Source: Clostridia bacterium (GTDB taxonomy: Bacteria > Bacillota > Clostridia > UMGS1810). From it: a stretch of 20,588 bases of DNA. A model generated the notes under the pieces. It worked only from the letters and a program-made list of their open reading frames with translations, was not told the origin of the DNA and searched no databases. The position numbers and the translations under genes are program-made. This document shows, piece by piece, positions 7,331 to 13,999 of this stretch. The DNA is taken from assembly GCA_017503945.1 (NCBI GenBank), contig JAFVSB010000188.1, positions 1-20,588 of the forward strand, given 5' to 3'. The number at the start of each line of letters is the position of its first letter. Positions within the stretch are counted from its first letter, which is position 1.

Positions 7331-8248
7331 ATGATTAATCTGTCATCAGGAGTATGGATTGCAATTGCCATTGCGGTAATTGTGCTTGTAATAATAGTAA
7401 GAAACATCCGCATCATTCCTCAGGCGCACACCGCCATTGTGGAACGCCTCGGCGCATATCAGGCCACATGGAATGTGGGATTTCACATGAAGATTCCGTT
7501 CATTGACCGTGTTGCCAAAATGGTGTCGCTCAAAGAGCAGGTTGTGGATTTTGAACCTCAGCCCGTTATCACCAAGGATAATGTAACCATGCAGATAGAC
7601 ACTGTTATATTCTATCAGATAACCGACCCCAAGCTTTTTGTGTATGGTGTTGACAGACCGCTTTCGGCTATCGAAAACTTAACCGCCACCACACTCAGAA
7701 ACATCATTGGTGACCTCGAGCTCGACGAAACTCTCACCTCGCGTGACACCATCAACACCAAGATGAGAGCAATTCTCGACGAAGCCACCGACCCCTGGGG
7801 CATCAAGGTAAACAGAGTGGAGCTCAAGAACATCATTCCGCCCAAGCAAATCAGAGATGCCATGGAGCGGCAGATGAAAGCGGAGCGTGAAAGACGAGAG
7901 CTTATTCTCAAAGCCGAGGGTGAGAAAAAGAGTGCAATCCTTGTGGCAGAGGGTGAAAAGGAAGCCGCTATTCTCAGAGCCGATGCCGCCAAAGAGACCG
8001 CCATCCGCGAAGCACAAGGTGAAGCCGAGGCAATACTTAGTATTCAGACTGCAACCGCCGAGGGCATACGCCGTCTTAACGAGGTTGCACCGGGAAGCTC
8101 GGTTGTGGCTCTCAAAGGATTTGAAGCACTTGAAAAGCTTGCCGAGGGCAAAGCGACCAAGATAATAATTCCCAGTGAGCTTCAGGGGCTTGCAGGCCTT
8201 GCAACTTCTGTGAAAGAGCTCATTGTTGATGAAAAACAAGACAAATAG
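7331..8248 (+). CDS. SPFH/Band 7 (stomatin-like) membrane protein, QmcA type
   Basis: A 305-residue protein with one N-terminal membrane helix (about 8-24), the SPFH domain (about 28-190: RIIPQAHTAIVERLGAYQAT, PFIDRVAKMVSLKEQ, TTLRNIIGDLELDETLTSRD) and a charged coiled coil (about 180-240, AEGEKKSAILVAEGEKEAAI) ending in a short hydrophobic-rich tail. Family members oligomerise in the membrane and are linked to membrane order and protease control (HflKC, QmcA, YuaG are relatives). The coupled NfeD-like gene upstream is the usual partner. AGAGGAG at about 7314-7320 precedes the ATG. The specific target here cannot be told. Confidence 0.92.
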   Translation: MINLSSGVWIAIAIAVIVLVIIVRNIRIIPQAHTAIVERLGAYQATWNVGFHMKIPFIDRVAKMVSLKEQVVDFEPQPVITKDNVTMQIDTVIFYQITDPKLFVYGVDRPLSAIENLTATTLRNIIGDLELDETLTSRDTINTKMRAILDEATDPWGIKVNRVELKNIIPPKQIRDAMERQMKAERERRELILKAEGEKKSAILVAEGEKEAAILRADAAKETAIREAQGEAEAILSIQTATAEGIRRLNEVAPGSSVVALKGFEALEKLAEGKATKIIIPSELQGLAGLATSVKELIVDEKQDK

Positions 8249-8266
8249 TAAAGGACAAAAGCATCT

Positions 8267-8917
8267 ATGAGAATGAGACGAAAAAAACATCGCGAAGAAA
8301 GACTCGATGCATGCGCCAAGTATTTGATTGATGATATTTTGGCATATCGCACCGACATAAAGGCAGCCTTTGCAAATGATGCACCCCTAAGGCTTGAGAT
8401 TGGCTGCGGCAAGGGAAAATTCATCACCGAAACTGCCGCCAACAACCCCGATGTGAACTTTATTGCATTTGAAAAAAATCTTGATGTGCTTGTGCTTGCT
8501 GCCGAAAAGGTGAAAAATGCAGGCCTTGGCAATGTGAAATTTGTGGCGGGTGATGCAGGAGTGCTTGCCGAAATGGACACAAGCTCCAAATGTGAGATTA
8601 TCTACATTAACTTTTGCGACCCATGGCCCAAAAACGGCTATCGCAAACGCCGCCTCACTCATGCAAACTATCTCTCACTTTGGGAAAAGCTGCTCACTAA
8701 AGACGGTGCCATTCATTTTAAAACTGATAACAGAGGGTTGTTTGAATTTTCGCTCAATTCGTTTTCGGATTATGGCATGAGGCTCAGAAACATCACGCTC
8801 GACCTGCACGCGTCGGGCTTTGAGGGCAATGTGATGACCGAATATGAAACTTTGTTTTCGCAAAAGGGCAATCCCATCTACAGATGCGAAGCGATGTTTG
8901 ACAAAAATTGCTGTTGA
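8267..8917 (+). CDS. trmB: tRNA (guanine46-N7)-methyltransferase
   Basis: A 216-residue SAM-dependent enzyme forming m7G46 in tRNA variable loops. The start MRMRRKKHREERL, SAM motif LEIGCGKGKFI, NFIAFEKN and the signature INFCDPWPKNGYRKRRLTHANYL region all match TrmB; the tail TEYETLFSQKGNPIYRCEA is also typical. AAAGGA lies 11 bases upstream of the ATG, which is somewhat far. It starts 18 bases after the SPFH gene. Its TGA stop lies inside the -35 box of the ssrA promoter. Confidence 0.96.
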   Translation: MRMRRKKHREERLDACAKYLIDDILAYRTDIKAAFANDAPLRLEIGCGKGKFITETAANNPDVNFIAFEKNLDVLVLAAEKVKNAGLGNVKFVAGDAGVLAEMDTSSKCEIIYINFCDPWPKNGYRKRRLTHANYLSLWEKLLTKDGAIHFKTDNRGLFEFSLNSFSDYGMRLRNITLDLHASGFEGNVMTEYETLFSQKGNPIYRCEAMFDKNCC

Positions 8918-8942
8918 CAAACATCTTGTTATTGCATATAAT
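8914..8942 (+). promoter_or_regulatory. Consensus sigma-A promoter of ssrA
   Basis: TTGACA (8914-8919), 17-base spacer, TATAAT (8937-8942): a full match to consensus, as expected for an abundant stable RNA. The -35 box contains the trmB stop codon (8915-8917). Predicted start near 8949. Confidence 0.88.
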
Positions 8943-8953
8943 AATATGGCTGT

Positions 8954-8987
8954 GCAAAAATGCCTCTGGCATTTTTGCCTGCCTTTT
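8954..8987 (+). other. Terminator-like hairpin in the ssrA 5' leader
   Basis: A perfect 11-base stem GCAAAAATGCC / GGCATTTTTGC with a 3-base loop, followed after a few bases by TTTTT. It sits between the ssrA promoter and the tmRNA 5' end, so it is either a terminator for trmB read-through, which ssrA transcripts must also pass, or a 5' processing signal. Confidence 0.6.
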
Positions 8988-8997
8988 TAATATTCTC

Positions 8998-9342
8998 GGG
9001 GGCGTACAGGGTTCGACGGGGGTTTTGAAGCAGCAGGAGCGAGCAGCGGTGAGCACCGCTTAAAACAGCTCAACTTTAAAATTAAACGCTAACAATAACG
9101 TAGCATACGCTGCCTAATTAAAGGCAGCCGTTCTTACCCGAACTACCGCATTTGGGCTAAGAGCGTCATCTGAGCGGTGAACGTGAGGCGGCAAAGCTTT
9201 GAGCTGCCCATGAACAATGAAGCTACCGACGGATAAAGCTTGTTTGTGTGCTTTATTCTGGGGGAATCACAAACACAAACTGCGCTCGGAGACCCCGCTG
9301 TGAATAGATTTTCGGACAGGAGTTCAATTCTCCTCGCCTCCA
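8998..9342 (+). ncRNA. ssrA: Transfer-messenger RNA (tmRNA)
   Basis: Rescues stalled ribosomes by adding a degradation tag. The 5' end GGGGGCG (8998-9004) pairs with CGCCTCC (9335-9341) to form the alanine-type acceptor stem, with discriminator A at 9342; CCA is not encoded. The 5' wording GGGGGCGTACAGGGTTCGAC and the T arm AGGAGTTCAATTCTCCT are diagnostic. The resume codon is GCT at 9088; the reading frame gives A-N-N-N-V-A-Y-A-A and stops with TAA at 9115-9117. The length of 345 bases is normal. It is transcribed from its own consensus promoter and ends at the hairpin terminator just downstream. Confidence 0.96.
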
Positions 9343-9403
9343 TAAAAAAGACAGACACTGAAGGTGTCTGTTTTTTTATGGAATAATTCAAGAGAATTGA
9401 ACT
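9327..9403 (+). repeat. Direct repeat copy 1: ssrA 3' end plus terminator
   Basis: This 77-base stretch includes the last 16 bases of ssrA, its terminator and the following AT-rich bases. It recurs at 9547-9623 with one mismatch (A at 9386, G at 9606), an offset of exactly 220 bases. Confidence 0.95.
9345..9379 (+). terminator. Intrinsic terminator of ssrA
   Basis: Stem CAGACAC / GTGTCTG with a 5-base loop, flanked by AAAAAAG and TTTTTTT and so extendable, starting 3 bases after the tmRNA discriminator base. Confidence 0.9.
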
Positions 9404-9546
9404 CCGAGAGGTACGAGCGGTAAAGCAAATCGCTCCGGGGGAGCGATTTGTGAGCGAGTAGTGCGAGGGGGTACTGTTTGCGAAGCGAGCCTTGAAGCGA
9501 GCGAGGAAACGGTCGCGAGCACAATCTTGCAACAGCGTTGCAAGAA
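9404..9546. repeat. GC-rich hairpin segment between the ssrA-tail repeats
   Basis: A non-coding stretch holding a perfect 11-base stem CAAATCGCTCC / GGAGCGATTTG (9426-9450), near-tandem GAAGCGAGC motifs (about 9482-9506) and a second hairpin CTTGCAAC / GTTGCAAG (9526-9544). Composition is unlike both flanks. Frames that cross it on the minus strand are chance openings. It resembles an intergenic palindromic repeat, but no family can be named. Confidence 0.6.
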
Positions 9547-9623
9547 ATTCTCCTCGCCTCCATAAAAAAGACAGACACTGAAGGTGTCTGTTTTTTTATG
9601 GAATAGTTCAAGAGAATTGAACT
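9547..9623 (+). repeat. Direct repeat copy 2: duplicated ssrA 3' end and terminator
   Basis: Nearly identical to 9327-9403 and so contains a pseudo ssrA end (AATTCTCCTCGCCTCCA) and a second intact terminator. A shorter third echo, TTGCAAGAAATTCTC, is shared by 9538-9552 and 9640-9654. Confidence 0.93.
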
Positions 9624-9676
9624 GTGAAAGGTATGAGCTTTGCAAGAAATTCTCTCCGTGTGCATAAAATTAATTG

Positions 9677-9705
9677 TTGAAAATGATTAGAATTTGTGGT
9701 AAAGT
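9677..9705 (+). promoter_or_regulatory. Probable sigma-A promoter of the GH13 gene
   Basis: TTGAAA (9677-9682), 17-base spacer, TAAAGT (9700-9705). The -10 box is only a fair match. It lies about 65 bases before the start codon, beyond the ssrA repeats. Confidence 0.5.
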
Positions 9706-9770
9706 TTGATATGTAAATTGCAAAAAATTTAATTTGCACATTGCTTGACACACAGAAACGGAGAATTATT

Positions 9771-11375
9771 ATGGCATGGTATGACGAAGCAATATTTTAT
9801 CACATATACCCACTGGGCATGACTGGAGCACCTCAAAAAAACACTTATGGACACATCGAGCACAGATTAAACAGCTTGATTCCTTTTATTGCACACATCA
9901 AAAAACTTGGGTTTAATGCGCTATATATAGGCCCTCTTTTTGAATCGGTGGGTCATGGCTACGAAACAACCGATTACAAAAAACTCGATTCAAGGCTTGG
10001 CACAAATGAAGATTTGAAAAATTTTGTGGCAAAGTGTCATGAAAACGGAATACGAGTGATTTTAGATGGTGTATTCAATCATACAGGGCGGGATTTTTTT
10101 GCTTTTAAAGATATCAGAGAGCACAGAGAAGCTTCGAGATACAAAGATTGGTATTGCAATGTAAATTTTTGGGGCAATAATGAATATAATGACGGCTTTT
10201 CTTATGACAACTGGGGCGGACATGATTTGCTTGCCAAGCTAAATCAGCACAATCCCCAGGTCAGAGATTACATATGTGATGTGATTCGTTTTTGGGTGAA
10301 GGAATTTGATATCGACGGCCTCCGCCTTGATGCGGCAGATGTGTTGGATTTTGGCTATATGCAGACTCTGCGGCAGGTGGCAAACGAAGTAAAGCCCGAC
10401 TTTTGGCTCATGGGTGAAGTTATACATGGTGATTATACCCGCTGGGTAAACGCAAACACCTTGCACTGTGTTACCAATTATCATCTGCACAAGGCACTGT
10501 ATTCAGCTCATAACGACCACAACTATTTTGAAATTGCTCATACGGTGAAGCGTTTGTGTGAAATGGGAGCAAGCCAAAGCGGCGGGCTGAAATTGTATAA
10601 CTTTGCAGATAACCATGATGTTGAGCGAATTTACACAAAATTAAAAAACAAAAGCCATTTTATCCCCGTTCACATTCTTATGTATACTCTGCCCGGTGTG
10701 GCATCGGTATATTATGGCTCGGAATATGGCATTGAAGGAAAAAAAGAGTGGGGCACTGACGCTTCTTTAAGACCTGCAATTTCGTATGAGCAGTATGTAG
10801 AAAACACCAAAAATAACAGCTTTGTCAAGCTGATTTCAAGGCTTGGCGAAATACGCACACAAACCAAGGCGCTGTCTTACGGTGATTATAAAGAGCTGCT
10901 TTTGACAAATTGTCAGTATGCATTTTCAAGAAATTATAACGGCCAGACGGCAATTGTGTGCGTGAACAACAGCGACAATGATTTTGTGATGACTCTTTCT
11001 GCCGAAAGCTCTCAAGAGTATGTGGGCGCAATCTCGGGGAAAAGGGCGAGAGGCTCAAATGGAAGCATTTGTGTAAACATCAAGGCAAATTCAGGCGAAA
11101 TTTGGCTTGGCGGATGTGTGACAAATGAGCATATAGAGCCAATTGAGCTCAAACCAATTCAAGAGAGCATAAAGGAGCAAAAGGATCCTGAACCGGATGT
11201 GCAAAAAACACCAATGCAAAACAAGTCATTTGAAGAAATGACAGTGCAAGAGCTTCAGCAGGCAATACTTGAAAAGATGAAGAGCAACGGGCCTGTGAGC
11301 GAGCAGATGAAAAAAGATGTTTTGGATAATGTATACCACAACTCTTTGGTAACATGGATTAAGAGCTTTAATTAA
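9771..11375 (+). CDS. GH13 alpha-amylase-family glycoside hydrolase, cytoplasmic
   Basis: A 534-residue enzyme of the alpha-amylase clan, likely acting on maltodextrins or related alpha-glucans. The four GH13 regions are present: DGVFNHTG (99-106), GLRLDAAD with nucleophile D187, GEVIHGD with acid/base E216, and FADNHD with D283. The barrel covers about 5-350 and a beta-rich domain C about 370-450. There is no signal peptide (MAWYDEAIFYHIYPLG), so it acts in the cytoplasm. Residues 456-534 form an extra tail: a polar K/E/P/Q linker and then a helical segment (SFEEMTVQELQQAILEKMKS), not normal for short GH13 enzymes. The ATG at 9771 has CGGAG 8 bases upstream; the frame opens 10 codons earlier. 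It is alone in its unit with no sugar-transport neighbours, so substrate and subfamily are uncertain. Confidence 0.9.
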   Translation: MAWYDEAIFYHIYPLGMTGAPQKNTYGHIEHRLNSLIPFIAHIKKLGFNALYIGPLFESVGHGYETTDYKKLDSRLGTNEDLKNFVAKCHENGIRVILDGVFNHTGRDFFAFKDIREHREASRYKDWYCNVNFWGNNEYNDGFSYDNWGGHDLLAKLNQHNPQVRDYICDVIRFWVKEFDIDGLRLDAADVLDFGYMQTLRQVANEVKPDFWLMGEVIHGDYTRWVNANTLHCVTNYHLHKALYSAHNDHNYFEIAHTVKRLCEMGASQSGGLKLYNFADNHDVERIYTKLKNKSHFIPVHILMYTLPGVASVYYGSEYGIEGKKEWGTDASLRPAISYEQYVENTKNNSFVKLISRLGEIRTQTKALSYGDYKELLLTNCQYAFSRNYNGQTAIVCVNNSDNDFVMTLSAESSQEYVGAISGKRARGSNGSICVNIKANSGEIWLGGCVTNEHIEPIELKPIQESIKEQKDPEPDVQKTPMQNKSFEEMTVQELQQAILEKMKSNGPVSEQMKKDVLDNVYHNSLVTWIKSFN

Positions 11376-11397
11376 ATATTGTTTGGCATATGATACA

Positions 11398-11438
11398 CAA
11401 AAAATGTGCATACCGATTTGTCGGTATGCACATTTTTG
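11398..11438. terminator. Bidirectional terminator between GH13 and the DUF2344 gene
   Basis: A perfect 17-base stem AAAAATGTGCATACCGA / TCGGTATGCACATTTTT with a 4-base loop has A-run and T-run flanks on both strands and so serves the convergent genes on either side. Confidence 0.92.
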
Positions 11439-11443
11439 TTACA

Positions 11444-12109
11444 TCACTTATTTTTGCTTTCGCCCGAAAAGTAAATCTCTTTGCGCACTATCTTTATGTT
11501 GTAAAATTCGGTTGCATAAAACTTTGCCATGGCACTTGTCAAAAGGTCGGGCTTTAAGTTGGACTGGGCACCTGCATTTATCACTGCATCAATGTGATAG
11601 CTACACTTGCCCGTTTCGGTTGTGTGCATAGACTGCACAAAGTCTTTGATGTTGACCTCTTTCATGCCTCTTTTTGATTTCTTTTCTATCATAAAACATT
11701 CGGCATTGTCAAAAGCCAGGGCATCAATAGGAACATCAGAGCAAAAGTCAATGGCATAGCGCGCTGAACAAATGTCAAAAAAGTCGGGCTGATTTGTGTA
11801 TCGCTCAGCTTTAAGAATTTTTATGCCTCGTGGCATAACCTCGTCAAGGCACAGGCGCAGCTCATCGCAATCGAGGGGGCGAGTCATTTCAATGTCGAGC
11901 ATTTCACACTCACTGCTCACGCCCACAGGGCATGGCAGGGCAATGTTTTGAAGAATGTGAGGGTTAAAGCCCTGAGAGTATTTCACGGGCAGCTTGGCTC
12001 TTTTGAATGCGCGGTTGACACATCTGAGAAAATCAAGATGCGAAATGTATTTGACGCCCTCGTCTTTGGTGTAGGTGATGCGGTAGATAATCTTAGTGTC
12101 TTGGCTCAA
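11444..12109 (-). CDS. Radical SAM-linked DUF2344 protein (TIGR03936 type)
   Basis: A 221-residue protein whose N-terminus (YRITYTKDEGVKYISHLDFL, then FKRAKLPVKYSQGFNPH) is the hallmark of the DUF2344 family, found fused to or just after a particular radical-SAM protein. The biochemical role is not established. The start is a TTG at 12107-12109, placed 6 bases after a full AGGAGGTG (12116-12123); the frame opens 6 codons earlier at another TTG without such a site. It overlaps the end of the radical-SAM gene by 17 bases, so the two are coupled and probably act together. Confidence 0.88.
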   Translation of the reverse strand: MSQDTKIIYRITYTKDEGVKYISHLDFLRCVNRAFKRAKLPVKYSQGFNPHILQNIALPCPVGVSSECEMLDIEMTRPLDCDELRLCLDEVMPRGIKILKAERYTNQPDFFDICSARYAIDFCSDVPIDALAFDNAECFMIEKKSKRGMKEVNIKDFVQSMHTTETGKCSYHIDAVINAGAQSNLKPDLLTSAMAKFYATEFYNIKIVRKEIYFSGESKNK

Positions 12110-13940
12110 AGCAAACACCTCCTCCAAAGCAACTTGCGCCGCAATTTGAGCATTTTTCGCGGCAATGCGGTGTGGTGATTGCCTGCTCGGCCTTTTTGGC
12201 TTCAGATATCAAAAATTCTTTTGTTACACCCACATCAACCATATCCCACGGCAGCACCTCTTCAAAGCTCCGCGCTCTTGTGTAGAAGGCGATGTGCATG
12301 CCGCAGTCGGCAAATGCCTGATCCCATTTTTCTTGGCTGAACTGGTCAGACCAGCCGTCAAATCTCACGCCGAGCTCGTGTGCTCTCATGAGCACCTTAG
12401 AGAGACGGCGGTCACCTCTTGCAAACACACCCTCGAGCACACTCACTGGCGCTTCGTGGTAGTTGTATTTCACTCTTTTGTCATTCATGGCTTCTTTCAG
12501 GGCATACTGCTTTTCGCGCAGGGTATCTCGGTCATCTTGCTTTGCCCACTGAAAAGGCGTGAACGCCTTTGGCACAAACGATGCCACCGAGGTGGTAATT
12601 CTTAAGCCCGGTGCTCTTTTTTCTTTGGGAGTGGTGAGATATTGGCGCACCACTTTTTTGGAAAGCTCGGCAATTTCGCACACATCTTCCACCGTTTCAA
12701 ACGGCAACCCCATCATAAAGTAGAGCTTTATAGAGCTGTAGCCGCCCTCAAAGGCTGTTTTTGCAGCGGTGAGCAAATCATCTTCAGTGATATTTTTGTT
12801 GATAACATCTCTCATGCGCTGGCTGCCTGCTTCGGGCGCAAAGGTGAGCGAGCTTTTGCGCACCTTTTGCACCTTTTCCATAAGCTCCATTGAAAACGAA
12901 TCGAGTCTCAGTGAAGGTAGTGAGAGAGATATGCTTTCTTTTTCGGTTATGTCAAGCAGACCATCGGTAAATTCTTTCAGGCACGAATAGTCACTGGTCG
13001 AAAGTGACGAAAGGCTGATTTCCTCATAGCCTGTGGAGTCGATGAGCTTTTGGGCAGCATCGAGCAAGGTGGCGGGGGTCTTTTCCCTCACAGGACGGTA
13101 TATCATGCCGGCCTGACAAAAGCGGCACCCGCGAAGGCACCCGCGGAACACCTCAAGCATTATGCGGTCGTGCACAATTTCAATAAACGGCACCACAAAT
13201 TTGTCGGGGTAATATACAGAGTCGAGGTTCTTGATGATGCGTTTGCGCACTTTGGCGGGCACAAAGTCATATTTTGGCTCTATTGCCATGATGGTGCCGT
13301 CGGTTTTGTAGCTTATCTCATAAAACGATGGCACATACACGCCTTCTATGGCGCTGATTTTTTTGAGAAAATCAAAGCGGCTGCCGCCTTCGCGCTTCCA
13401 TTCCTTGTAGGCATCCATCACCTCAAGGTTAACCTCTTCGCCCTCACCGAGAATGTAGAAATCGGCAAAGTCGGCAAGAGCCTCGGCACTATAGGCACAA
13501 GGTCCGCCCATGCACACAAAGGGGTCACCCTCGGTGCGCTCAGCGCTCAGAAGAGGCACTTTGGCAAGGTCGAGCATGTTGATGATGTTGGTGTAGCACA
13601 TTTCGTACTGCAGGGTAAAGCCTATGAAGTCAAAATCCTTTATGGCATCCATCGATTCAAGACCATATAGCGGCACATCGGCCTTTCGCATCTCGGCTTC
13701 CATGTCAATCCACGGAGCAAATACCCTTTCGCACCATATGTCGGGGCGCTCGTTCATGAGTGAATAAAGGATTTTCATGCCCAGATGCGACATGCCCACC
13801 TCATACACATCGGCAAAGCAAAACGCAAAGCGAATGTCAACATCATCGGCATTTTTGACCACGCTGTTAAGCTCACCACCCGTGTATCGGGCAGGCTTTT
13901 CAACAAACGGGAGTATATTTTCAATCTGTTGTCTTAGCAT
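12093..13940 (-). CDS. Radical SAM protein, TIGR03960-like (DUF2344 partner)
   Basis: A 615-residue protein. The N-terminal part (about 30-200) resembles the B12-binding-type domain of methylthiotransferase-like radical SAM enzymes (SHLGMKILYSLMNERP, FIGFTLQYEMCYTN, MGGPCAYSAEALADFADF). The radical-SAM cluster motif CLRGCRFC gives C268, C272 and C275. The C-terminus carries five further cysteines (C593, C597, C600, C604, C610), suggesting an extra iron-sulfur site. The family is usually fused to or followed by DUF2344, as here; no reaction has been established as far as I know. ATG with AAAGGA 9 bases upstream; its promoter overlaps the end of the M50 gene. Confidence 0.9.
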   Translation of the reverse strand: MLRQQIENILPFVEKPARYTGGELNSVVKNADDVDIRFAFCFADVYEVGMSHLGMKILYSLMNERPDIWCERVFAPWIDMEAEMRKADVPLYGLESMDAIKDFDFIGFTLQYEMCYTNIINMLDLAKVPLLSAERTEGDPFVCMGGPCAYSAEALADFADFYILGEGEEVNLEVMDAYKEWKREGGSRFDFLKKISAIEGVYVPSFYEISYKTDGTIMAIEPKYDFVPAKVRKRIIKNLDSVYYPDKFVVPFIEIVHDRIMLEVFRGCLRGCRFCQAGMIYRPVREKTPATLLDAAQKLIDSTGYEEISLSSLSTSDYSCLKEFTDGLLDITEKESISLSLPSLRLDSFSMELMEKVQKVRKSSLTFAPEAGSQRMRDVINKNITEDDLLTAAKTAFEGGYSSIKLYFMMGLPFETVEDVCEIAELSKKVVRQYLTTPKEKRAPGLRITTSVASFVPKAFTPFQWAKQDDRDTLREKQYALKEAMNDKRVKYNYHEAPVSVLEGVFARGDRRLSKVLMRAHELGVRFDGWSDQFSQEKWDQAFADCGMHIAFYTRARSFEEVLPWDMVDVGVTKEFLISEAKKAEQAITTPHCREKCSNCGASCFGGGVCFEPRH

Positions 13941-13970
13941 TGGTTTATTTCCTTTCGCATAGTTAGCTCT

Positions 13971-13999
13971 ATTATACAGTATAGCTGCTTTTTTTTCAA
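13971..13999 (-). promoter_or_regulatory. Sigma-A promoter of the radical SAM gene pair
   Basis: Minus-strand TTGAAA (13994-13999), 17-base spacer, TATAAT (13971-13976). The -35 box contains the stop codon of the M50 protease gene (13996-13998). The pair can thus be expressed apart from the putative sporulation genes upstream. Confidence 0.8.

Noticed and set aside
7615..8290. Serine- and cysteine-rich frames antisense to the SPFH gene.
   Set aside because: They are shadows of the charged coiled-coil codons, with no independent start signals.
9327..9654. CRISPR array or satellite repeat.
   Set aside because: There are only two full copies and one short echo, with unequal spacing, and the repeat is the ssrA tail itself.
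9143..9665. Several minus-strand frames of 85-129 codons across ssrA and the repeats.
   Set aside because: They cross the tmRNA and its terminators, share segments only because of the direct repeat, and have no ribosome site.
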